Assembly: GCF_002251835.1 (NCBI RefSeq)
Contig: NZ_NOXV01000293.1
Coordinates: 21,135-53,360 of the forward strand
Reading direction: 5' to 3'
Source: Flavobacterium cyanobacteriorum
GTDB taxonomy: Bacteria > Bacteroidota > Bacteroidia > Flavobacteriales > Flavobacteriaceae
Length of the DNA stretch: 32,226 bases
The translations under genes and the position numbers were made by a program. Below are positions 9,321 to 17,004 of this stretch, one piece after another; positions within the stretch are counted from its first letter, which is position 1; every line of letters starts with the position of its first letter. Under the pieces are notes generated by a model that saw only the letters and a list, made by a program, of their open reading frames with translations, made no database searches and had not been told where the DNA came from.

Positions 9321-11780
9321 GTTAGGCTTTTTGTTGCTGCCCAGGCGGACCTTCACTTTGCCATCCTTATCGTCAGCTGCCACAAGGTGCAGTACAATAC
9401 CACGGTTACGCCTCCTGGCCAGGGTAGCCGCGTCAGTAATATCTTTATCTTTTTTTGGGTTACGCAGCGGCACGTCAATCTGTATCCTGGTCCCTTTCCC
9501 AAAAGAATATATACCGGCAACGTCCATGTTCAGCACGCTTGAATTCACCTGCATCGGATAAATAACCACCTTCTCCCCTTTAATAGCAAACCTGCCCGAA
9601 AGCGCTGAAAAAGTTATTGTATCCATCTCCCGAAAGGGAAAAGCTAAACGGCCTATATGCCGAACCGGCTCAAAATTAAGCAACGCCCCTTTTTTGAGGC
9701 TGAATGACAGCTTGCCATATACAGAGCCCGGCACCAACGCTCCATTTTGGCTGATACGGCCCGAAATACTGGCAGCTGATGAAAGGTAGCCGCTTATATT
9801 GCGGGCATTTAGTGACTGCATGCCAAAATTGTCAAAAGCATGTAAAAAACGGCTTACATTTACATTTGCCGCTTTTGCCTTAAGGTTATACCTGTTCTGC
9901 CTGCCCTGTTGCCGCACCTGTATGCCAAGCAATAAACTTCCCCCCGCGTGCCTTAGCCCCGCATGCCTTATAAAGATAGCATTGCCAGTAAATAGTATAT
10001 TTGTGGTAAGGCGGGTAGCCATAAACTTTTTATAGTGTAATGTGTCCACCTTTACCTTCATATCCAAGCGGCATTTTTCGAATAACAGCCTGATATCTTC
10101 CGTAAAATTGCCTTTCCGTTTCAGGGGGACAATATAGTTATTGACAGCGTGCTGGCCTATGAAACTTACCAGTTCCCCCAGATGAAGCCTTTGGCTGTAA
10201 ATGTTGGCACGGCAAACCATTTTTTCCGGGCTGGTATAGTACAGATTCAGAAAATTCCTGATGCTGCCATCAATACTTATCCTGCTTTTACCGGTCGACA
10301 GGCTTAAACGCTTCAGGTTAAGATTGTCTTCAGCAAAATCCAGTACCGCCGATATTTTATCCAGGTTCAGGCTACGGGGCCTGTAAAGCAGCGCTGCATC
10401 AGTAATAGCTATTGCGCCACTAATTTTTGGCCGTGCCAACCTAAAATTAATAATATCAGCTGAAAAATTAAGTGAAACAGCCGCTTTGCCTTTATTAAAG
10501 TGCAACAGGCTGTCATCAATAAGGTTATTGAGGGCCACCATATTAAAATTTGTGGTAAAATTACCTGATGCCACAGGCCTTTTGAGGTTAACTACTGATG
10601 CACTACGCATTTGTATTGGTATTCCGGAATATTCCCCTGTAAAATTGCGGAGTATAATAGCTGAATTAAGATCACCTAATCCTTTGCCATCTATATAATT
10701 ATTGGTAAACCAACCGGTAAAGCCACACCGGGTGATAAGTCCGCCGGGGGTGTGAAGCACATTCCCGGCAACCGTTGCCTTTACATTTATGAGCGGGTCA
10801 CCCTTTCGCTTAAAGCCGCCTTTGAGCATGCATACCACCGCCAGGGGTTGTTCAATATCATATACCATAAGTTTGCGGGAAATATTAGGCGAAAGCATTA
10901 GCGCAGCATCTTTCCACCGTATTGAAGGAGCTTCAATGTTTATGCTGAAGTCTTTCCATGGCGTTTCCGTATATATTCGTGCGCCGGCATAAAAAACTTC
11001 ATCCCCAATCTGTAGCCTGTTCCTGCTAAATGTAATAATTTGCTCCGCAGCAGAATAAATAATATTGAAATTGCCCCTCACCCTCCTGCCTTCAATAAAA
11101 CTCCCTCTCACTGTATTAAAGGCGAGGCTTTTAACCAGAACATCGGCTTCCATGTTTACTTTTTTCCGTTTTTCATCTCCACCTAATGTCCCTTTAAGCC
11201 TATGAATATGAAAAGCATATTTTTTCTTACGGAACCTGTCGTCTACTACCAGGTACACATTTCTTAGTACCAAGGCATTAAATTCGGGAAACGAAACATT
11301 TTTCATAGAATTTTTGTGGGTTCTTGTTCTAAATAAAGATGTGTTGCTATAGCCTTTATCATCTGTATAAAGAAATATCCTGGTATCCCTGATTTCCATA
11401 TGCTGTACCTGCAGAATGCCCCGGGCAAGGGAAAATGCATTTACAGCAAGTGTAATGTCACCCCCCTGTAAAAGGGCCTGCCTGTGCAATCCATACAGGC
11501 TGTCCTTTATCACAACGCCACTCAGCCGGAGGGATATCCGGGGAAACCCTTTTAGGAGTACTGTTTCCATATTATTAACAGATACCCTTCCTGAAATATT
11601 TTTATTCAGCGTAGCTGTAACCATAGTGAGTACCTGTTGCTTATGATAACGTATATACCACGTTAAACCCAGGTAAAACATGATTAAAACCAGCATAATA
11701 GCAAAGGCAGCCTTGAGTAACGGCAACAGCAGGCGGATTACAACTTTGCGGGACAATATTGCTTTAAGCAGCTGTGTCAT
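9309..11780 (-). CDS. AsmA-like family protein
   Basis: This 823-residue protein has one hydrophobic anchor near the N-terminus (about residues 16-46), preceded by basic residues, and a long beta-rich remainder. The segment after the anchor (ATLNKNISGRVSVNNME, then FPRISLRLSGVVIKD) and the C-terminal part resemble the AsmA superfamily, large inner-membrane-anchored periplasmic proteins related to TamB and YhdP. Those relatives are linked to outer-membrane biogenesis and lipid transfer, and a similar envelope role is inferred here. The C-terminal 20 residues are strongly basic (GSNKKPNKPE). The gene is monocistronic and convergent with the repair pair. I find no consensus promoter directly upstream of the ATG. 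The family call is confident; the specific function is unknown. Confidence 0.82.
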   Translation of the reverse strand: MTQLLKAILSRKVVIRLLLPLLKAAFAIMLVLIMFYLGLTWYIRYHKQQVLTMVTATLNKNISGRVSVNNMETVLLKGFPRISLRLSGVVIKDSLYGLHRQALLQGGDITLAVNAFSLARGILQVQHMEIRDTRIFLYTDDKGYSNTSLFRTRTHKNSMKNVSFPEFNALVLRNVYLVVDDRFRKKKYAFHIHRLKGTLGGDEKRKKVNMEADVLVKSLAFNTVRGSFIEGRRVRGNFNIIYSAAEQIITFSRNRLQIGDEVFYAGARIYTETPWKDFSINIEAPSIRWKDAALMLSPNISRKLMVYDIEQPLAVVCMLKGGFKRKGDPLINVKATVAGNVLHTPGGLITRCGFTGWFTNNYIDGKGLGDLNSAIILRNFTGEYSGIPIQMRSASVVNLKRPVASGNFTTNFNMVALNNLIDDSLLHFNKGKAAVSLNFSADIINFRLARPKISGAIAITDAALLYRPRSLNLDKISAVLDFAEDNLNLKRLSLSTGKSRISIDGSIRNFLNLYYTSPEKMVCRANIYSQRLHLGELVSFIGQHAVNNYIVPLKRKGNFTEDIRLLFEKCRLDMKVKVDTLHYKKFMATRLTTNILFTGNAIFIRHAGLRHAGGSLLLGIQVRQQGRQNRYNLKAKAANVNVSRFLHAFDNFGMQSLNARNISGYLSSAASISGRISQNGALVPGSVYGKLSFSLKKGALLNFEPVRHIGRLAFPFREMDTITFSALSGRFAIKGEKVVIYPMQVNSSVLNMDVAGIYSFGKGTRIQIDVPLRNPKKDKDITDAATLARRRNRGIVLHLVAADDKDGKVKVRLGSNKKPNKPE

Positions 11781-11859
11781 ACTATGTAATTAAAAGCGGT
11801 AAATAGCCATCCCCCCGTGCATGTACTTTCTCCATTTGTTAAAAAAGGCAATATACTTT

Positions 11860-11883
11860 GCACTTAATCTAAAAAATAAGTGC
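11860..11883. promoter_or_regulatory. Inverted repeat with TTAATCTAA word
   Basis: GCACTTA (11860-11866) and TAAGTGC (11877-11883) form a perfect 7-bp inverted repeat with a 10-nt spacer. The spacer region contains TTAATCTAA (11864-11872), the reverse complement of the TTAGATTAA word found at the hmuT and hmuR promoters. It directly follows a TATACTTTG box (11852-11860), a near match to the -7 consensus with one extra base. The hmuT leader also begins TTTGCACTTA and holds the same word in the other orientation. It could serve the plus-strand ORF that starts inside its right arm, or the minus AsmA-like gene. Confidence 0.4.
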
Positions 11884-12368
11884 CTTTGTCGATTTATGAC
11901 ACATTAAAAATTCTAAAAGCCGTACATTGCGCTCCCCTAAAGATACAGTTATTTTTACGAAGGAATAAACAACCACAAAAAATATATACTGTGTTTAACA
12001 ATGTTTTTTTTCAGTACCAGATAATAAGCAGGATGCTCAGGCTCCTGCCGAGGAGAAGCAGGTCGCTAAGGCTGGTTTATTTTCAGCACTCACTGTCATC
12101 TGATGAAAAATTTGTAATCGTCAGGTATCGCTTCAGCAACGCCGCATACTATAAAGTAGGCAATATCCGGCTGCTTTCCAGAAGTATAAAAATTGGTGTG
12201 ACCGAGACTGAGCAGAACATCAGCATGACTGTTTACGGTTTTTTCCGGAAAACAGCATACATTCTCACCGTTAAAAAAAACGATGTATATCTTACAAGAG
12301 TAGCGAAAAACAGCATTACTCCAGCCAATTATGAAAATAACTACCCCCATATAATGCTCCCGGTGTAA
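11880..12368 (+). CDS. Hypothetical protein, 162 aa, doubtful
   Basis: I do not recognise this protein. The frame opens at a GTG at 11880, and the next in-frame ATG is about 50 residues in, so the start is uncertain. The N-terminal half is rich in Arg/Lys and hydrophobic residues (RMLRLLPRRSRSLRLVYF). The C-terminal half (about residues 75-145) looks like a run of beta strands with alternating polar and hydrophobic residues. No signal peptide, metal site or repeat is visible. In favour of a real gene: it is the only substantial frame in a 700-nt gap and it follows a promoter-like box. Against: the GTG start lies within an inverted repeat, and Arg content is high. An overlapping minus ORF (12096-12350) is even less protein-like. 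Confidence 0.4.
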   Translation: MPLSIYDTLKILKAVHCAPLKIQLFLRRNKQPQKIYTVFNNVFFQYQIISRMLRLLPRRSRSLRLVYFQHSLSSDEKFVIVRYRFSNAAYYKVGNIRLLSRSIKIGVTETEQNISMTVYGFFRKTAYILTVKKNDVYLTRVAKNSITPANYENNYPHIMLPV

Positions 12369-12430
12369 TATGATTGGTTCATACGGTGTTTAGGTGCAGG
12401 CAGATTTTAATTATTAATCCAGCAAATAAA

Positions 12431-12476
12431 TTGCATATCATAAGATTATTTTCTTAATTTGTAAATGAAAATAATC
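12431..12476 (+). promoter_or_regulatory. umuC promoter embedded in a perfect 10-bp inverted repeat
   Basis: TTG at 12431-12433, a 20-nt spacer and TTAATTTG at 12454-12461 form a Bacteroidetes-type promoter with one deviation from TAnnTTTG. GATTATTTTC (12444-12453) and GAAAATAATC (12467-12476) form a perfect 10-bp inverted repeat with a 13-nt spacer. The left arm fills the -33/-7 spacer and the right arm covers the expected transcription start, ending 8 nt before the umuC ATG. The centres of the two arms are 23 bp apart, about two helical turns, as for a dimeric repressor. I infer a damage-responsive operator; the repressor is not identified. Confidence 0.65.
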
Positions 12477-12483
12477 CTGCTAT

Positions 12484-13755
12484 ATGTTTGCCCTTATTGA
12501 CTGCAACAATTTTTATGTGTCCTGCGAAAGGGTATTCCGTCCGCAGCTGAACGGAAAGCCTGTTGTAGTGCTTTCCAATAATGACGGCTGCATCATTTCG
12601 CGCAGCGAGGAAGCAAAAGCGCTGGGTATCGGCATGGCAGTGCCTGAATTTAAGGCAAGGCCGGTACTTAAAGAACACAATGTGGCCGTATTTTCATCAA
12701 ACTACCCGCTGTATGGCGATATGAGCGCACGCCTTATGGAGACTATGCGCCAGTTTACCCCAAATGTAGAAGTGTACAGTATTGATGAGGCATTTCTTGA
12801 TTTCAGCGGCGTGCAGATAGATGATTACCATAATTACGGGCTGCAAATAAAAAACCGGGCATGGAACTGGCTGAGCCTGCCCGTGTGCGTAGGCATTGCC
12901 CCCACCCGCGTACTGGCAAAAGCAGCCAACCGCATTGCAAAAAAATACCTGGCCAGGACAGGCGGCGTGTATGTGATTGATACGGACGAAAAACGGGTAA
13001 AAGCACTTAAGTGGCTGGATGTTGGCGATATATGGGGCATAGGCCACAGGATGGCAAAGAAGCTGAAGGCCCGTAATATACACACAGCCCATGATTTTAT
13101 ACAGCCACACGCCGAAGCATGGATAAAGAACGAGTGGGGCGTAGTAGGGCTGCGCATTAAGTACGAGCTGGAAGGAAAACCGGTACTAGAACCAAGCCCT
13201 ATAGATAACGACAAAAAAAGCATTGCCACAACGAGGAGCTTCCCTAAGCTGCTAAGCGATTATGACCTTATACGTGAGCGTGTATCAACTTTTGCCACAG
13301 TAACCGCAGAAAAGCTTCGCAGGCAAAAGTCGTGCTGCCATACCATTATAGTGATGCTGGTGGCCGACAAGCACAGTATAGATAACCCAAGGTACCACTA
13401 CAGCCGGGGCATGGTGCTGCCTTTTGCTACCAATTCAGCAATCACCCTGAGCAATGCTGCCATACAGCTGCTGAAAGAGATAATGAAGAGCACCGGCACG
13501 ATGATCTTTAAGAAAGCGGGGGTGATTACGGGCGACCTTATTCCTGAAAACACGAAGCAATTCAACCTGTTCCTGGATGAGAATCCCAGGCATATGGCGC
13601 TAATGAAAGCAATGGATGCCACCAACCGGAAAATGGGCGGCAGGATTATACGCCTCGGCACACAGGCTGAAAAGACCTGGGATATGAAACAGGAGAAACT
13701 TTCACGGCGGTACACAACCAATTTTAATGAAATACTTGTGGTAAAATGCGAATGA
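12484..13755 (+). CDS. umuC: Y-family DNA polymerase V catalytic subunit UmuC
   Basis: This 423-residue protein matches UmuC along its full length. The N-terminal palm motif FALIDCNNFYVSCERVF supplies the first catalytic aspartate (D6), and SIDEAFLDF supplies D101 and E102, the second metal-binding pair. The thumb carries the helix-hairpin-helix-like DVGDIWGIGHRMAKKL segment, and the C-terminal UmuC-specific region is present and complete. The enzyme performs error-prone translesion synthesis and normally needs UmuD' for activity. Here umuC comes first and umuD second, the reverse of the E. coli umuDC order, and the two overlap. Expression is probably controlled by the inverted repeat that straddles its promoter. 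The ATG at 12484 fits the family start exactly. Confidence 0.96.
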   Translation: MFALIDCNNFYVSCERVFRPQLNGKPVVVLSNNDGCIISRSEEAKALGIGMAVPEFKARPVLKEHNVAVFSSNYPLYGDMSARLMETMRQFTPNVEVYSIDEAFLDFSGVQIDDYHNYGLQIKNRAWNWLSLPVCVGIAPTRVLAKAANRIAKKYLARTGGVYVIDTDEKRVKALKWLDVGDIWGIGHRMAKKLKARNIHTAHDFIQPHAEAWIKNEWGVVGLRIKYELEGKPVLEPSPIDNDKKSIATTRSFPKLLSDYDLIRERVSTFATVTAEKLRRQKSCCHTIIVMLVADKHSIDNPRYHYSRGMVLPFATNSAITLSNAAIQLLKEIMKSTGTMIFKKAGVITGDLIPENTKQFNLFLDENPRHMALMKAMDATNRKMGGRIIRLGTQAEKTWDMKQEKLSRRYTTNFNEILVVKCE

Positions 13756-14189
13756 AAGATAAAACCCCCGCGCTGTCTTTTTACACGCCTGCCCCCGGCA
13801 GGGGCATAACTGCGCCATTTATTACTGCGCTTGTACCGGCAGGTTTTGCATCGCCGGCGCAGGATTTTATGGAATGCAGGATAAGCCTGGACGAAACGCT
13901 TTGCCGCAACAGTGAGACAACCTTTTTTATACGGGTATCGGGTAATTCCATGGTTAATGCCGGAATTGATGACGGCGATATACTGGTTGTGGACCGCAGC
14001 CTTGAACCTGCCGACGGTAAAATTGCCATTTGCCTTATTGATGGCGATTTTACGGTAAAACGATTAAAGACCGAAACAGGCTGTGTATACCTGATGCCTG
14101 AAAATCCTGATTACCCCGCCTTAAAAGTTACTGAATACAACCAGTTTAGCGTATGGGGCATTGTTACTTATCTTATAAAGAAAGTTTAA
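13746..14189 (+). CDS. umuD: UmuD, self-cleaving S24 (LexA-like) peptidase subunit of Pol V
   Basis: This 147-residue protein has the complete UmuD layout. A cleavage site Ala32-Gly33 lies in PAGFASPAQD, comparable with the Cys-Gly site of E. coli UmuD. The catalytic serine is S68 in SGNSM and the catalytic lysine K105 in DFTVKRL. There is no N-terminal helix-turn-helix, so it is not a LexA repressor. RecA-stimulated self-cleavage to UmuD' would license UmuC for translesion synthesis. The start overlaps the end of umuC by 10 nt if the ATG at 13746 is used. The in-frame ATG at 13752 would give a classical ATGA overlap and lose only two residues. Either way translation is probably coupled to umuC. 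Confidence 0.95.
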   Translation: MRMKDKTPALSFYTPAPGRGITAPFITALVPAGFASPAQDFMECRISLDETLCRNSETTFFIRVSGNSMVNAGIDDGDILVVDRSLEPADGKIAICLIDGDFTVKRLKTETGCVYLMPENPDYPALKVTEYNQFSVWGIVTYLIKKV

Positions 14190-14243
14190 CATTACCCGCA
14201 TAAAATTCCGCTGGTTCTTCTTTTCACGGTTAAAAAAAATATG

Positions 14244-14275
14244 TAGTTTTGCACTTATTTAGATTAAGTAAAAAC
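14244..14275 (+). promoter_or_regulatory. hmuT promoter -7 box and operator-like sequence
   Basis: TAGTTTTG (14244-14251) matches TAnnTTTG. Five bases later comes ATTTAGATTAAG (14257-14268), which holds the TTAGATTAA word. At the hmuR promoter a related sequence, ATTTAGAATTAATCTAAGT, begins at the same 5-nt distance from its -7 box. ACTTA (14253-14257) and TAAGT (14265-14269) also form a small inverted repeat around it. No TTG is found at the -33 position. I infer an iron- or haem-responsive operator. Confidence 0.5.
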
Positions 14276-14291
14276 AACATACATTAACCAA

Positions 14292-15182
14292 ATGAAAAAA
14301 ATTCCTGCCCTGCTGGCCATTGCATTTGTAATGTTCGCCGGTGTTTCCTGCAAAAAAGAATCCAAAACAAGCATTGAAGAAACTACTGTTACTGATACAG
14401 TTACCAGGAAAAAAACACAAAAAATTGTTTCGCTTAACGGAGCTGTTACCGAGGTAATAGCTGCACTGGGCCATGAAAAAGAAATTGTAGCTGTTGATGT
14501 TACAAGCACCTACCCTGAAACCTTAAAAGCAACCGCAAAAGACCTGGGGCATGTGCGAAGCATTTCAATAGAATCAATAATGGCGCTGCAGCCTACGCTT
14601 ATACTGGCTACCGAAAAAGACATGAGCCCGGAGCTGCTGCAAAAGATAAAATCATCAGGGGTTGAAGCGCATGTGCTTAAACAGGATTTTACCGTAGACG
14701 GCACCAAAAAACTGGTAGCTGACGTAGCCGGTATACTTAAGCATGAAGACTATAAGGCGATAGGCGAAAAGATAGACAGTGACCTTAAAAAAGTGGGGGC
14801 ATTGCCTAAATCTCCTAAAGTATTGTTTATCTATGCCCGTGGCGCAGGAACACTTATGGTAGCCGGAAAAAATACGCCGGTAGAAAAAGTAATAACACTG
14901 GCCGGCGGACAAAATGCCATAACTGAATTTGAAGATTTTAAGCCCCTTACACCCGAAGCGCTTATAAAAGGCAACCCTGATGTGATACTTATGTTCGACT
15001 CCGGCCTTGGCAGCCTTGGCGGCCCGCAGGGAGTGCTTAAAATACCGGGAGTTGACAAAACCAATGCCGGTAAAAATAAAAAGATAATTGCTATGGATGG
15101 CGGCCTGCTTTCAGGCTTTGGCCCGCGTGTGGGCGAAGCAGCAGTGCAGCTAAACACCCTGCTGAAAGAAAATGCAAAATAG
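14292..15182 (+). CDS. hmuT: Haem ABC transporter substrate-binding lipoprotein
   Basis: This 296-residue protein begins with a lipoprotein signal ending in the lipobox AGVSC, so C20 would be acylated and the protein anchored in the periplasm. After a short linker, the segment KIVSLNGAVTEVIAALGHEKEIVAVDVTS starts a periplasmic-binding domain of the HmuT/BtuF/FhuD class, with the long central helix around residues 130-170. It would hand haem to the HmuUV transporter. The class also serves vitamin B12 and siderophores, so haem specificity rests on the neighbours: permease, ATPase, a haem-degrading-factor homologue and a convergent HmuY operon. It is the first gene of the operon and has its own promoter. 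Its stop overlaps the hmuU start by 11 nt. Confidence 0.9.
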   Translation: MKKIPALLAIAFVMFAGVSCKKESKTSIEETTVTDTVTRKKTQKIVSLNGAVTEVIAALGHEKEIVAVDVTSTYPETLKATAKDLGHVRSISIESIMALQPTLILATEKDMSPELLQKIKSSGVEAHVLKQDFTVDGTKKLVADVAGILKHEDYKAIGEKIDSDLKKVGALPKSPKVLFIYARGAGTLMVAGKNTPVEKVITLAGGQNAITEFEDFKPLTPEALIKGNPDVILMFDSGLGSLGGPQGVLKIPGVDKTNAGKNKKIIAMDGGLLSGFGPRVGEAAVQLNTLLKENAK

Positions 15183-16206
15183 GCTTTCATTATACATGAT
15201 ATCCGGGATGCTGCTGCTGGCTGTGCTGGCAGTAGTATCGTTATATATGGGTGTTTATGTATTTGAAAAGCATTCTCTTGCCGAAGTGATAAGCAGCCTT
15301 ATCACAAACGACGAATCCCTTTCAGAAAGTGACCGTTTTGTAATGATGGGCCTGCGGCTGCCCCGCATCGTTATGGCAATACTCATTGGCAGCGCGCTTG
15401 CCGTATCGGGTACCTGCCTGCAGGGCATGTTTAAAAATCCGCTGGCCACGCCCGACCTCATTGGTATTACATCGGGCGCCTCATTATTTGCTGCGCTGGC
15501 CATAGTTTTAGGCAGCTCATTAAAAGCTTATATCCCGGAAATATTCCATTTCTCGTTCCTGAGCATAATGGCATTTGCGGGGGCGCTCCTTACTATGATG
15601 CTGGTGTACCGCATATCAACTTCAGGCGGAAAAACCAATGTAGTGGTGATGCTGCTCTCGGGTGTTGCTATCACAGCACTGGGATTTGCCATAACAGGCT
15701 TCCTCATTTATATATCTAAAGAAGAACAGCTGCGCGACCTTACCTTCTGGAACCTGGGCAGCCTGGGTGGCGCCACCTGGACAAAAAATGTGATACTGGC
15801 TACAATTGTGCTGGTTTCTTACCTGTTCCTCATCAATAAAGGCAAAGCGCTCAATGCGATGATGCTGGGTGAAAGAGATGCACAGCACCTGGGCATACCG
15901 GTAGAAAAAATCAAAAAGCAGATAGTAGTGCTTACAGCGCTTATGGTAGGCACATCGGTAGCTTTTGCCGGCACCATAGGGTTTGTGGGTCTTATAGTAC
16001 CTTACATCCTCAGGATGGTGTTTAGGTCTAACTACCATATAATATTGCCTATGTCGGCCGTATTTGGTGGCGTTTTGCTCCTTTCTGCCGATACTATAAG
16101 CCGTACGGTGGCAGCACCGTCAGAAATTCCCATCGGCATACTTACTGCCTTTATGGGAGCACCCATATTTATTGCCATACTTGTTAAAACCAGGAACACC
16201 ATGTAA
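15172..16206 (+). CDS. hmuU: Haem ABC transporter permease (FecCD family)
   Basis: This 344-residue, highly hydrophobic protein is a FecCD/BtuC-type permease. It has the family's RLPRIVMAILIGSALAVSGTCLQGMFKNPLATPDLIGITSGAS segment (split by the first transmembrane helices) and the late GTIGFVGLIVPYILRM motif that contacts the ATPase. Around ten membrane helices are expected. As a dimer it would form the inner-membrane channel for haem delivered by HmuT. The ATG at 15172 overlaps the hmuT 3' end by 11 nt, implying translational coupling. hmuV follows 9 nt later. The family is certain; haem as the substrate is inferred from the locus. Confidence 0.92.
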   Translation: MQNRLSLYMISGMLLLAVLAVVSLYMGVYVFEKHSLAEVISSLITNDESLSESDRFVMMGLRLPRIVMAILIGSALAVSGTCLQGMFKNPLATPDLIGITSGASLFAALAIVLGSSLKAYIPEIFHFSFLSIMAFAGALLTMMLVYRISTSGGKTNVVVMLLSGVAITALGFAITGFLIYISKEEQLRDLTFWNLGSLGGATWTKNVILATIVLVSYLFLINKGKALNAMMLGERDAQHLGIPVEKIKKQIVVLTALMVGTSVAFAGTIGFVGLIVPYILRMVFRSNYHIILPMSAVFGGVLLLSADTISRTVAAPSEIPIGILTAFMGAPIFIAILVKTRNTM

Positions 16207-16215
16207 CCGGAAACC

Positions 16216-16992
16216 ATGTTAGAAGCTTATAAAATATCATACGCACACCGCAAGTCTCTTATACTTCAAAATATTGATGTTTCTGTTAATTATGGTGAAC
16301 TGCTGGTAATAGTGGGGCCTAACGGTGCAGGCAAATCTACCCTGCTGAGCATGCTGGCCAACGAAATGGGCAAAAATGAAGAGCCGATATTCTTCAAGAA
16401 AAAGACCTTTGAAGAATGGGATGAAAAAGAACTGGCCCACAGCAAGGCTAAATTTTCGCAGAACAACAATCATGATATACCACTGTCAGTAAAAGATGTG
16501 GTGCTTATGGGGCGTTACCCTTATTTTAATGCCAGGCCACATAAAAACGACCTGGAAGCCGTAGTGAAGGCTATGGAAGAAACCGATGTAGCCACACTGA
16601 AAGACCGTGACTACACTACGCTTTCAGGTGGCGAAAAACAGCGTGTGCACCTGGCGCGGGTACTGGCACAGCTTGATAATGATATAGCCCATAAGCTGGT
16701 TTTCCTTGATGAGCCCCTTAACAACCTTGACGTACTGCACCAGCACCGCATACTGCACACCGTGAAGAACTTTACTGAAAAGGGAAACACAGCCGTGATG
16801 GTGCTGCATGACCTTAATCTTGCCGCCCAGTTTGCCGACAGGATAATGCTGCTGAAAAAAGGGAAGATAGTAGCCCACGATGTTCCTGATAAAGTATTTA
16901 CCAAAGAAATCATAAGTAAAGTGTATAATTTTCCCTGCACTATATGCCCCAACCCCGTAAACAAAAACCCTTTAATAATTTTCGGAATATAA
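16216..16992 (+). CDS. hmuV: Haem ABC transporter ATP-binding protein
   Basis: This 258-residue protein carries every ABC ATPase motif: Walker A GPNGAGKST (residues 34-42), a Q-loop glutamine at about 81, the signature LSGGE (136-140), Walker B LVFLDE (161-166), and the H-loop histidine at H198. The MGRYPYF segment near residue 100 is typical of the FecE/HmuV/BtuD branch. The C-terminal tail (YNFPCTICPNPVNKNP) contains two cysteines and proline/asparagine-rich sequence. It would power haem import through HmuU from the cytoplasmic side. It sits 9 nt after hmuU and 12 nt before hmuS in one operon. Confidence 0.93.
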   Translation: MLEAYKISYAHRKSLILQNIDVSVNYGELLVIVGPNGAGKSTLLSMLANEMGKNEEPIFFKKKTFEEWDEKELAHSKAKFSQNNNHDIPLSVKDVVLMGRYPYFNARPHKNDLEAVVKAMEETDVATLKDRDYTTLSGGEKQRVHLARVLAQLDNDIAHKLVFLDEPLNNLDVLHQHRILHTVKNFTEKGNTAVMVLHDLNLAAQFADRIMLLKKGKIVAHDVPDKVFTKEIISKVYNFPCTICPNPVNKNPLIIFGI

Positions 16993-17004
16993 AAACATCT
17001 CCAC

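Noticed and set aside
12096-12350. 84-residue minus-strand ORF in the gap before umuC
   Set aside because: It has no start context or promoter, and composition typical of a shadow frame; the opposite plus ORF is longer, though itself doubtful.
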